This document shows positions 54,019 to 64,000 of a stretch of DNA of 64,000 bases, one piece after another. This stretch comes from Cordilura impudica (Eukaryota > Arthropoda > Insecta > Diptera > Scathophagidae): positions 4,626,705 to 4,690,704 of the forward strand of contig OY821520.1 in assembly GCA_963682025.1 (NCBI GenBank), given 5' to 3'. Below the pieces are notes generated by a model. The model did no database searches and was not told where the DNA came from. It worked only from the letters and a program-made list of their open reading frames with translations. The translations under genes were made by a program, and so were the position numbers. Numbering within the stretch: position 1 is the stretch's first letter; the number at the start of each line of letters is the position of its first letter.

Positions 54019-55602
54019 TTAAAAGAAGTCCGAAATTTTAGACTCTTTTTTGGTACTAGATATATTTTTCTGCACTGCAGTTTCGCGAAGATCTTGAAGA
54101 AGCAAAACTTCTTTTAAGCCGATTTTGTTTTCTTCAGCCCATTGAATACAAATGTTTAATGAATTAATGGCATCCTTGGATTTTATTTTAGGCAAATCAT
54201 GGACAATGCTAGTAATTTCCATTTCCTCTTCGCTTTCAATATCTTCATCTTCAGCTGCATAATTTGAGTTATTTTCTCCAAATATCCAAGCATTAATATC
54301 TTCATTTGTAATGTCGGGGGTAATTTCCTGAATATAATCGGACACTGAAGTAATCATTGCTTGTTCACCGAGAATTTCAGCTCTAATTATACTTAATGGC
54401 AGCATTTCTTCATCAGTTCCAACATTTTTTTATGACGTTAGCCGGCAATTTATCCCAAGCATTAGCTAAAAGGCAAAATGCATTCCTCATGTTAAATGTT
54501 TTGATTTTTTGTTCAATATCTGAGCCTTCACTGCCGATTATATGCGCCAAGAGACTTATTTTGTAAATCAATTTCGGTCCATTGGCTGAAGAACGGCTGT
54601 GCAGTTTGGCGGAAAACACATGATGGTGATCATGCCATCCTCACTTGTCAGTTCACCATCCTTGGGATGACAGGGTGCATTTTCCAGCAGTAAAAGCGCT
54701 TTTTTTTTTTGGAAGATCTTTGGAAGAAAGAAATGATCTTACCTAAAAAAAGATTACCTTACAATCCATGCTTAATATGCAGTTTAAATTTTGTGTTATA
54801 CATACCTCTGGAACAAACGTATGGTGAAACCATTCTTCAAATAATGATTAAGTCATCCATGCATTTTTGTTGGCTTTATAAACAACAGGGTTGCTTTGGA
54901 AACCTTTAAATGCCCTTGGATTTAAAGCCTTTCTGATAACAAATCGTCTAACTTTATGCATACCGGATGCGTTTTTGCATGCGAGAAACGTGATTCGCTC
55001 CTTGCTGACTTTTTGACCTGGAGCAGACGTCTCTTTAAAGCTCACAATCGTTTTATTCGGCATGACTTTGAAAAATAAACCAGACTCATCCGCATTGTAG
55101 ATTCGATCTGGTGTTAATCCAGCTCTTCAACTTTTTTCCTGAAATTTTTCTATAAATGGATCCACAAGAATTGCTTTATTCGAAAGTTTCTCGCCACAAA
55201 TCTTTAACATGCGAATGCCATGACGCGAACCAGCCGTTGCTTGCATTAAAACTTCCAGGTTCATCCTCATTTTTGTTATGCAGTTCACGAGCTTTTTCTT
55301 TCAAAATTTCAACAGATATGGGCAAGTGCTTCTCTCTTTGTTTAAGAAACCACTGGTATAGAGCCTTTTCCATTTTGGGATATTCAGAAATTCTCATAAT
55401 TCTACGCTTACCCGGTCCTGATTCGGAATTTGCCACAAATTTTCTCAATGCATTTTTATTTTTTTTTTATTCGGCTAATAGTAGACTTATGGATATTGTA
55501 TTCTCTGCAAATCACTGATGTAGGCGCATTTTTGTCCAGTTTTTCAAGAATTTCAATTTTTTCTTTTATTGTAAGCTTAACTCTTTTATTAATCATTGGC
55601 AT
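54019..55602 (-). pseudogene. Tigger transposase pseudogene (outer element)
   Basis: Minus strand, ATG at 55602. The CENP-B N-terminal domain is VKLTIKEKIEILEKLDKN then REYNIHKSTISRIKK, with a frameshift in an A run near 55470. The second DNA-binding half is PGKRRIMRISEYPKMEKALY then GSFNASNGWFASWHSH. The DDE domain follows: RIYNADESGLFFKVMPNKT (first Asp, about 55070-55120), ERITFLACKNASGM, VVYKANKNAWMT, then ALLLLENAPCHP (about 54660-54700). There the usual Asp of LLDNAP is Glu. Next come QPMDRNLIYKI (third Asp kept), NMRNAFCLLANAWDKL, and an acidic tail ending STKKESKISDFF and a stop (54019-54021). Stops and frameshifts near 54840, 54720 and 54410 inactivate it. Confidence 0.9.
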
Positions 55603-55685
55603 CTTTATGTTTCAAAAGAAGAACACTTCGCAAAGAAAATCACTTCGAGACTAAAAACATATTTAAAAATGCACGTGCATATATA

Positions 55686-57889
55686 CAGTTGAACCTCGGT
55701 TAACCGGGCCTCTATTAACCGGGTACATCTGTTAACCGGCATGGTGTGTGTTTGATTTTATACCTCTATTAACCGTGCTTTACCTCTATTATCCGTGCTT
55801 TTATTTTAAACCTCTATTAACCGTGCTTTAGCTCTATTATCCGTGCGGCATATACTACATACATGTACATAAGAGCTTTTTCCAATTTAAGTGAATGTGC
55901 AAAGAAATAAAATTCGGGGATTCCCATTTTTTGTTTTTACGTATGTAATAAGTTTGTATCAAATTTCATTTTCATTCAGAGTCTGTAAGTGAAATTTGAT
56001 CTCTTAACAGGTGTTTTTGTGAAAATGGCTCCATCAAAAAGTAAACTGACAAAAAGAGCAAGAAAAGTTCTTTCAATTAAAGAGAAAATAGAACTGATTA
56101 ACGAATATCGCAAGAACACATCCGTTCGTTTTTTATGTGAAAAATATTGTGTTGGCAAATAAACTGTACGCGACTTAATAAAAAACAAAGAAAACATTTT
56201 AAAATATGGATCGGAAAGTGATTCAATGCACGGTTTAAAAAATAGACATACACTGAAAAACTCCGATAATCCAAAGGTTGAGTTTGCAACATGATGAATG
56301 GTTTCGACAAGAAAGATTTAAGGGATGTCCCATTACAGGTAAGATAACTCAAATCATGACATTTTATGAACATAAACTGAAAATATCCTGCCATTTCTAG
56401 GCGAAATGATTACTGAGAAGGCAAAATATTTTCATGGTAAATTAAACATAAATTCCGAGTGCAAGTATTCATCTGGTTGGCTGGAAAAATTCAAAAATCG
56501 GCATGGAATTCGTAGGCTGAAATCAACAGGAGAAAAGGAGTGTGCTGATTATGTGTCTGCAACGACGTTTGTGGAAGAGTTAAACGAATACATTAAAAAT
56601 GAATAACTTACAACTGAACAAATTTATAATGCAGACGAAACCGGTCTATTTTGGAAGTGTTTGCCCCAAAATTCGTTGGCGAGTGGTGATGAATATTCTA
56701 TTGAGGGGTACAAAATGTCCAAGGAAAGAATCACAGCTTTACTTTGTGCAAATGCAGCTGGGAATCACAAGTGTAAATTGATGATAATAGGAAAAAGTGC
56801 CAAGATGTTTAATAAGAGAGCTACATTCCTGTAGTCCATAAGTCTAATAAGAGAGCTTGGGTAACACAAGAGCTATTTCTGGAGTGGTTTAACAAAAATT
56901 TTATACCAGAGGTAAGAGAACATTTACAACGCATTGGTCTCGAAAAGAATTGCAAAGTTCTTTTGCTATTAGAAACTGTCCAGCACACCCGGATGTAAAA
57001 GCAATGATTTCTGATAATGTTACAGCAAAATATCTACCACCGAATTGTACATCCTTGATTCAGCCTATGGATCAAGGAGCCATTCGGAGTTTCAAATGCC
57101 AGTACCGTAAATTTATCGTGCAAAAACTTGTGGATTCTAATAGTCGACACGAATTTGTTAAATCTTTGAACATTAAGTCAGCTTTGTGGACAGCAACGAC
57201 TTCGTGGGATTCTGTAACCCCACGTGTTTTAAATAAAGTTTGAAATAACTTCTCAAGATGATGAAAATGATTCAACTTTTTGTGTTGAGATACAATCAGA
57301 TGTATTAATACCACCTGGTTTTACAGCTGATGGTATCTCAAAGTGGATGGAGTGCGATGTTGATGTCGCACCGTTTGGTATTGTATCTGACGATGAAATC
57401 GTTAACATGGTCAATCAAACAGAAGAATATGAGCTTCAGTCAAATTCCGAGGAATCAGATGGAGGTAATACGGAAGAAACCCCCACATTAGCTCAAGCAA
57501 TAGAGGCTAGTAGTGTTCTGTTAGGGTTCTTAGAAAACTATATTGGTCCGGGTATTTCAGAGCCAGATAAAATACAAGTGTATCGCATACAAAATCATTT
57601 ACTTAAGGAACAAATGAATTCTAAAAGACAAACTACTTTAAACGAATATTTTAAATGAATATAAATATGTATGTATTTATGTATGTATATGTATATGAAA
57701 GTATATTATAAAAATAATAAGATATCTGTATTCATAAGTATGTTAATAGATGCAAATTTATATGTTCTTTTTAAAAATAAATAAAAATAATAAAATTTGT
57801 GAATATTTAAAAAAACCTCTTTCAACCGTATTTTCGATTATCCGTGCTGAGCCCGGTCCCGAGTTACCCGGTGAATCGAGGTACAACTG
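55686..57889 (+). mobile_element. Tigger/pogo element (inner), complete with TA duplication
   Basis: TA (55684-55685), CAGTTGAACCTCGGTTAACC; the inverted right end is CAGTTGTACCTCGATTCACC, then TA (57890-57891). Just inside the left end, CCTCTATTAACCGTGCTTTA-type motifs repeat several times; similar TATCCGTGC motifs occur near the right. The length is 2204 bases. It is inserted in the outer Tigger in opposite orientation, so it is the younger of the two. Confidence 0.9.
56025..57658 (+). pseudogene. Tigger transposase pseudogene (inner element)
   Basis: The start at 56025 gives MAPSKSKLTKRARKVLSIKE then KIELINEYRKNTSVRF, a CENP-B-type helix-turn-helix, stopped at 56159. It continues out of frame to EWFRQERFKG. 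A 62-base intron with GTAAGA donor (56339) and TTTCTAG acceptor (56400) leads into ITEKAKYFHGKLN and SSGWLEKFKNRHGIRRLKS. The DDE domain holds [19 protein letters not shown] (first Asp, about 56615-56670), [19 protein letters not shown], a LLLD-type block broken by a missing base at about 56970 (second Asp), and NCTSLIQPMDQGAIRSFK (third Asp, about 57045-57090). An acidic C-terminal tail ends RQTTLNEYFK and a stop (57656-57658). It is decayed by several stops and frameshifts but less so than the outer copy. Confidence 0.9.
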
Positions 57890-58101
57890 TACTACACATA
57901 TTTGTATGTTCTGAGAAATAGCGGTAAAAAATAGCTAACAAAAAAAAAACAACCTGACGACAATATTTAAAAGTTGCGTTTACTGAGTCACAAATTTTTG
58001 CAAAGTTGCTTACACTGAGTCTACAATGTAAATATTTTAGTTGTTGCACTAATCGAGGAGTTGCGCTCATCGAGAGTTGCAGTAACCGAGGTGTTACTGT
58101 A

Positions 58102-58698
58102 TTTATGTTCTAGTTAAAGTTGCTCGATTAATTTATCGATTTCTTATTCGGTTTAGTTGTTCGGCTTGGTTTGCACCGATGCGTCATAAAAACAACATGT
58201 ATTTGAGAATAGATTGAAAATTTGTTTAAACAATATAAATAATTTTTGTTTTATTTTATATATATTTTTTTTTATATATATTTATGGCTTGTAAAAATAA
58301 CAATAGTTATAAAATATTAAATATGTTATGTTAAAACTAAAACTTGAAAAAAAGAAAGCACATGAAAAAGAACAGAAAACATGTCTGTTTTTTTTTTTTT
58401 TTTTTAATATTTGTTTAGACTAAAGTTTTTTGTCTAAGACATGTAATAATTGCGCTTTTTTTATATACATATGTACATGTATATTCTATAATAGTTTGAT
58501 TCTATAATACTTTTTTTTTTTTTTTTGTAATTTTTCTTAAATACCATTGTGTTCATTTTGTTTCCTTTTTTTTTTTTCATTGTTCAAACTTTTTTTAGTG
58601 CTTAAAAAGGACTCTTATTGTCATAAATTTTAGTTCGTCTTTGTTTCCCAGACCGCCATCTTTAAAACCTCCCACTTGTTACTGAATCATGTATTTTC
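58102..58698. other. AT-rich spacer, no gene seen
   Basis: Poly-T runs at 58388-58406 and 58510-58526. No frame or family recognised. Confidence 0.45.
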
Positions 58699-59502
58699 TT
58701 ATTTTTATACCCTATACCACTATGTGGTTTGGGTATAATGATTTTGTGCTGCTGTTTGTAACAACCAAAAATATTTGACCTAGACCCATCTTTAATTATA
58801 CCGATCGAATCACAATCACTTTCTGAGTTGATTTAACAATGTCCGTCCGTCCGTCCGTCCGTCCGTCCGTCCGTCCGTCTGTGTGTCCATGTAAAGCTTG
58901 TAATCAAACTGCAGGTCGCAAATATGAATATATTTTGACGCAATTTGGTATATAAGCTTTTATCGGCCATGGGATGAACGCTATTGAAATTGGTGAGAAT
59001 CGGTCCATGTTCAGACCTAGCCCCCATACAAATTACCCATATGAAATCGACATAAATTGCCATAAGATCCAAATTGTCATATAGATCTTACTCAAATTGG
59101 GTTTGTATGCGTTCATTACATCCACTAATGAGTAGTCCAAAAATGATCCCTTTGACCCCATATAGAGCTGCTTCCCGATCTTCACTTAAATCTATTAAAA
59201 AACAAAAATATTGCACTGATTATTCTCATATTTTGTTTGTACATATTTTTGCAAAATACAAGAGACTTTACCAAACATGATCAGGATCGGCCCATTTTTG
59301 GACCTAGTCCCTTTATAGATATAGCATCCGATATGAACTTTTTCATATCTGCAGCCAAAAAAATTAATAAAAATCCCACTCAAATTTGGTTTTTGCTTAT
59401 TTTCAATGTCCAGTTAGTTAGGCCTAAGAGATAGGGTTTCTAAACGCATGGTATAGGGTATCGTATAGTCGGTCTAGACCGACTATAATTTTCTTACTTG
59501 TT
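58699..59502 (+). mobile_element. HINE-A, full length, expanded (GTCC)n
   Basis: Head TATACCCTATACCACTATGT, a (GTCC)n tract of about nine units (58841-58878), all internal blocks, the perfect palindrome 59464-59487 and the terminus TTTTCTTACTTGTT. This is the most intact family-A copy in the window. Confidence 0.78.
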
Positions 59503-60640
59503 TTTAATGCCTAAGTATATAATACAAAAATGTCCTTGTACTTTTTCGATGTATGTATAATATAAAGTTATAACAAAAGTTGACATCGCAGTAGTTAATG
59601 TTAGTGTCATTCTAACAGCTGAAATCCGAGACATATTCCATTATACTCACATGAAATATAAAACTACGTCCATATGACGCACACTTTAATGTCGACAAAA
59701 CAATCTGATTGTGGCTTATAATAACAACAAAAAAGACTTTAAAGCTTTTTTCCCAAAAACCCCTTTTATTTTCTCCCTTTTTTTGTATCATCCATTGTTA
59801 TTCTTTGGCCCGATTGTAATACAAGCTTTTTAGATTTAACTATGAGTCATCACTTATATCAAAAACAAAAAACAAACTATCGTGGCTTTATAGCATAATC
59901 ATGTTATTTTCAATTGCAGTACTTTGAAAATAATATACCTTTTTTAGGCGTTTTCCTCGTCGTTCAATCTAAAAATTAGGGTAATAAATTATCGGTCAAT
60001 ATTTTTTTTTTTTTTTCAATTAGTGTAATTTTGCGCATATATTTCTTCCCATTCTTTAGAATAACTCAAGTGTTTTATTATGATAACGTTTTTCTTTTTG
60101 TACTTATATTTGATGCTCAAGTTCAAGTTTATAAGAATATACATATTACTCGTACCTTTATTATAAGTTTTCATATTATGAATTATATATTGGAACCACG
60201 TTCAGACACGTGTCGTTTAGACTTGTTATAATAAACGTGTCAAAATTGAAGGAACAATTCCAACATAAATTTCAGTTCCTCAAGTAGACAAATATTTATT
60301 GTATTGGCTTGTTGAGCTACGGAAATAAAAGGGGTGCTAAAAGATGTTTAATGTATGACATTTGAAATGTGAACTCTTCAAATACTTCCGTTTTCTTCAA
60401 TGTAAAGGAATTAATAAGGGCTAAGAAACTAATTTATATAGTTTGCAACTAACTAGGAATATACCACGTCTGTAACGAACACCGATTATAATTAATTCTG
60501 TTTATAGCGAACTGTTTTCTCCGATCTTAGCGATTTTGGCTAGCTTTTTCATACAAATTACTACGTTTATAACGAACACGGTTATAACGGACTTTTTTAT
60601 ATCAATCATTTTGTTTTGTCCTCATCAACAAAACAAACAA
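59503..60640. other. AT-rich spacer with a pogo-like terminal fragment
   Basis: At about 60463-60600 ACGTCTGTAACGAACACCGA is followed by ACTACGTTTATAACGAACAC and GGTTATAACGGAC. Repeated 'TATAACGAACAC' motifs of this kind resemble pogo/Tigger ends. No partner end is seen. Otherwise nothing recognised. Confidence 0.4.
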
Positions 60641-60642
60641 AA

Positions 60643-61181
60643 AACAAGTAAGAAAATTATAGTCGGCCTAGACCGACTATGCGATAGCCTTTAAAGAATT
60701 TGTCTTAGATCCAACTAATTGGGTACAGATTTAAAAAAGCCTGCAGATTTAAAAAAGTTAATATATATATGGGGACTAGTCGACCATATTTGGTAAAACA
60801 CGCTTATTTGGAAAAACATATACAAACCAAATTTGAGAAAAATCTGTGCAATATTTTGGTTTTTGATAGTTTCAGCGAAGATCGGGAGGAGCTTTATATG
60901 GGGACTAAGAATTGTCCTATAGATTTTATTTTTGGACTACTAATTGGTGTAATGAACACACAACAACCGAATTTGACCGAGATTTATAAGATAATTCGGA
61001 CCCTATGGCAATTTAAGTCGATCCCATAGGGCTCATTTGTTCGTCCTATTTGTCAAATTTCATCAAAATATACTAATTTTTGCGACCTTAATCGACTTAG
61101 GAGATGGTCAAATATTTTTGGTAGTTAAAAATATCAGTACAAACTCATTATACCCTGACCACATAGAGGTATAGGGTATAC
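60643..61181 (-). mobile_element. HINE-A copy, internally deleted
   Basis: Begins ACAAGTAAGAAAATTATAGT with the palindrome at about 60659-60682 (one mismatched pair), and ends CACATAGAGGTATAGGGTAT. The GTCC core is deleted. Confidence 0.7.
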
Positions 61182-61318
61182 ATTTTCATATAAAAAAAAA
61201 ATATATATATATATAACAAGTAAGAGTGTTAAATTCGGCTGTGCCGATTTTTTGATACCCTCCACCTGCGTCTTAAACTCAATATTACACCCAATGTTGA
61301 GTACGGCTACCACTTTAA

Positions 61319-62650
61319 TGCATGAAACACATAGACGACAGCGGCTACACGACTACAGCCTGTCAAACATAAAATACATAGGTTTATATGAAAACAATTA
61401 TTTTGACACCAACACAGCTACACAGCTACATGACAACTTTTGTCGCTGTAGTCAACTTAGGATAATTTCTATTTTTGTTGGCTACAAAACAAAAATAGTG
61501 TTGACAATATAAAAAAATATGTAAAAGATATAGTAGTGCGTTTACACTAAAAAAAAAATCTAGTAGATTTTAGTTTAAATCTATTTCAAAATCTATACCG
61601 TTTACATCTAACTTTTTTGACATTTTGTGCGATTTTGTTTCCACAACAATAAGCAGCTGATTAAAATAAATCATATGAACTAGAAATACCAAAAATATTC
61701 AAAACAATAGGAAAATGGAAATATGGATTTTATTACTACATTAAGCATCAAGAATGAAAAAAGCACAAGCTGAAATAGAAAATTTTCCAAAAAAAAAACA
61801 CATCAGTATTTGTTAAATGTATTGTTTGAACAACAAACACAAATGCATTTTGCACAATTATTATATAGCAGATGTGAATGGGCACATATGTATAAGTATA
61901 AAAAATTATAACTTTTCATTTAATAAATATTTTTTTATTATAGAATCGTCATTTTTATTAATAATTATTAATAATTATAATTAATATTATATTTATTTCC
62001 TTTTTATTCAACTTGCTTGCTTTTTTTGTTTTTGTTTTTAAATGTCATTTTTCAGTCACTGCGTTGTAATTTTCTACTATAATATTAAAAAAAAACACAG
62101 TAGAATAATTTGGTAGTCCCCAAGTTTGACAAGATTTTGTGCAATTTTGCTAATATCTAATAACGAGCTAGATTTTGTTTTGTATGGGAAAACTAGTGAA
62201 AATGAACTAGATTGTACTCGAAATTTCGTATGTACTAGATTTTGCTTAGATGAAAACGCAATATTAGTGCTATGAAATATTTTATTTTGTTAAAAAAATT
62301 AATCGCAAAATGAAATGCTATAATAATTCCATTAATTATCAAAAGGGTTTAAGTAAATTTATTTATTTCTTTTTACGTTATAATAATGCATTATAAATAA
62401 GTAATTGTATATTTAAGTCAAGTTTATATAGAATCATGCATGTTTTGCTATTTTTATAAAGTAAAAAAAAAATATAATTGGCAATACTGAAATAAAAATG
62501 CATTTGTATAAAAACAGCTGTTTATATTGTTGATACATGTTGCTGTCGTTATCATAAAAATTAAGTAGCTGACTACACGACTACAATTGCAGCCAGCAGC
62601 ATTTGTAGTCATGTGTTCGTGTAGCCGCTGTCGTCTATGTGTTTCATTCA
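61319..62650. mobile_element. Harbinger-like element, 34-base TIRs, TAA duplication
   Basis: The left end TGCATGAAACACATAGACGA and inverted right end TGAATGAAACACATAGACGA continue with GACAGCGGCTACACGA on both sides, 33 of 34 positions matching. TAA flanks both ends (61316-61318, 62651-62653). The 3-base TAA site is the PIF/Harbinger pattern. Subterminal GACTACA/CTACACGACTACA motifs repeat on both sides. No transposase was found; the interior is occupied by element F. Confidence 0.78.
61534..62263 (+). mobile_element. Element F, copy 2, with both ends
   Basis: The left end TAGTGCGTTTACACTAA and inverted right end TATTGCGTTTTCATCTAA have AATCTAGTA motifs just inside. A frame at about 61752-61911 reads MKKAQAEIENFPKKKTHQYL then LNVLFEQQTQMHFAQLLYSR and CEWAHMYKYKKL, stop. 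It matches copy 1 (42966-43494) across L.VLFEQ..Q.HF.QLL.SR.EWA. No family recognised. The 3' halves also share 'cagtcactgcgttgtaattt'. Confidence 0.65.
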
Positions 62651-63059
62651 TAAAACTGTTGCCGATACTGAAACATTAATTGCGAATACCAATTAAATTT
62701 AAAGTTGATTGTTTTCTATTATAATTTCTTTTTATAAAAAATAATGATCATGTCTTCTATAGAAAGAATTAATTACTATTTGATTACTAGACAAGAAATC
62801 CTATAAGATCCCTAAGCACTTCATAGAACACTAATGAAATTCATTATTTAACGCAGCCGGCGTTATAATACCCAAAGTTTGATCCCTATTAAAATGTTTT
62901 GAAACCTTAGAAGTTATACGATAATTAAAAAAAAAAACAAATGATTATTGGCAAAAAATTATTATTATTAAAAATAAGCAAATTTTTAAATATTTTTATC
63001 TGAATTAGCTAGTAATATATTAATTTAAGGATACATTAAAAAAAATACAGAATAAGAAA

Positions 63060-63475
63060 CTAAATAATCATAATTTTTCAATTCACATTTTTCGTTTTTC
63101 ATTTTTGGTTTTTCATTTTTTAATTTTAATTTTTCAGTTTTCTTTTTTCATTTTTCATTTCTTAACTCTTTCGTTTAACTCATATTCTCTGTCCGTCTGA
63201 ACTCATATTCTCTGTCTGTCTGTCTGTCGTAGGGCAACCCCATTCCCCCCTTGTTTTATGTTTTTATGTGTTAAATTATTAATTTTTCATCTTTCACTTT
63301 TAACTCTTCATTATTCATTTTAATTTTTCTATTTTCATTTTTAAGTTTTCATTTTTCATTATTAATTTTTGATTATTAATTAATTAATTAATTAATTTTC
63401 ATTATTAATTTTCCATTTTTCAGTTTTCATTTTCCATTTTTCAATTTTCATTTTACATTTTGCATTTTTCGTTAG
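63060..63475 (-). repeat. T-rich minisatellite (HINE-B array, inverted)
   Basis: TTTTTCATTTTTAATTTTTC-type units, the complement of the A-rich arrays elsewhere. A CTGTCCGTCTGAACTCATATT tract at about 63189-63232 interrupts it, and (ATTA)n lies at 63372-63398. Confidence 0.75.
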
Positions 63476-64000
63476 GGATTATATATATTTTTTTTCATAT
63501 TGGATTTTTTATTATATCGTGATATTGATAAAAAAAAAAATATGTGGTAATACTACTAACATAACTCATGGTAGTTGTATTTGTTGGTATGCTTGCATCA
63601 AAAAAATATTCCAACAAACACACTAGGTTTTATGTTTTTTTAGAGGTATCTACATATTTTTGCTCGTATCTAAGCACAATGATGCCCGATTTATCCCATT
63701 TTAAGTACCAACCTGGTGGGAATAATGGCAAATGATATTATCGTAACCTTACCCAGATAAATGGTTTTGTTTTGCGAATGAGCGTGATTTCAACAGACAG
63801 AAGCGGACATCACTATATCGACTCGAGCTGTGATAAAGATCAAGAATATATATACTTTATAGGGTCAGAAATTAGTTTTTCTATTACAAATGGAATGACA
63901 AATCTATATACATATGTATATACTGGGTTTGGAGAATTTATTGAATTTATTTATATAAATTTAGTATACTCCTATATCATTTAACTTGAAGATATTTATA

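Larger units (their letters stand above)
53678..58099 (-). mobile_element. Tigger/pogo element (outer), split by another Tigger
   Basis: The left end CAGTACGACCTCGGTTACTG and inverted right end CAGTAACACCTCGGTTACTG match at all but two positions; TA follows at 58100, while the left flank is CA. Repeated GGTTGTTGC/GTTGCA motifs lie inside both ends. Without the 2204-base insert the element is about 2.2 kb, a normal Tigger size. The insert sits upstream of the outer transposase start. Confidence 0.87.
61215..63925 (-). mobile_element. HINE-B copy holding two nested DNA transposons
   Basis: The inverted 3' end AACAAGTAAGAGTGTTAAAT, hairpin TTCGGCTGTGCCGA and GATACCCTCCACC begin the copy. It resumes at 62651 with 'aaaactgttgccgatactga', the 'aaccttagaagttatacgat' block and a T-rich array (63060-63475). 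The head blocks end at about 63925 ('atcgactcgagctgtgataa', 'tatatatactttatagggtc'). The first head bases are missing. The 61319-62650 interval is foreign. Confidence 0.72.

Overview
The window looks like non-coding chromosomal DNA from a higher (cyclorrhaphan) fly. It is extremely AT-rich. Almost everything recognisable is a decayed transposable element (TE), and no intact host protein-coding gene is visible. Two abundant interspersed families have the organisation of dipteran DINE-1/INE-1-type elements (HINEs, short non-autonomous relatives of Helentrons): a conserved head, a GTCC/GTCT microsatellite core, a palindrome, and a terminal CTTACTTGTT. This, with mariner, Tc1, Tigger/pogo, hAT, Helitron and piggyBac remnants and 58-131 base introns, points to Diptera. 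I cannot name the species.

Layout. 1-2740: two Tc1-like transposase wrecks around two HINE-B copies. 3428-5479: a canonical Helitron (TC...CTAG) with a helicase tail. 6058-7535: HINE-B carrying a 340-base Harbinger-like MITE. 7905-9660: Helitron-C fragment, HINE-A, irritans-type mariner. 10931-13910: a full HINE-B with a 1.2-kb minisatellite, next to a spliced, internally deleted TE-type gene. 15327-17342: complete Tigger. 17545-23590: HINE-A copies, A-rich arrays and a foldback element. 23893-28880: Helitron-C copies, a hAT derivative, an unusual long-inverted-repeat element and a tRNA-derived SINE. 28917-38210: MITE, HINE-A copies, Tc1, a 441-base Helitron, a piggyBac-like end and a second irritans-type mariner. 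40170-43688: Tc1, Helitron-C and HINE-B. 43690-48250: mostly single-copy AT-rich DNA with a near-perfect recursive-splice motif at 44708-44740 and a decayed TE-type gene. 49200-53001: HINE-A broken by a mauritiana-type mariner and a 259-base MITE, then HINE-B. 53678-58099: one Tigger nested inside another in opposite orientation. 58700-63925: HINE-A copies and a HINE-B holding two further DNA-transposon layers.

Nothing here forms an operon or pathway. The elements relate by nesting, which gives relative ages. The recursive-splice motif suggests that the window, or its middle, may lie in a giant intron of a plus-strand gene. All family assignments come from motifs read by eye; no database search was possible.
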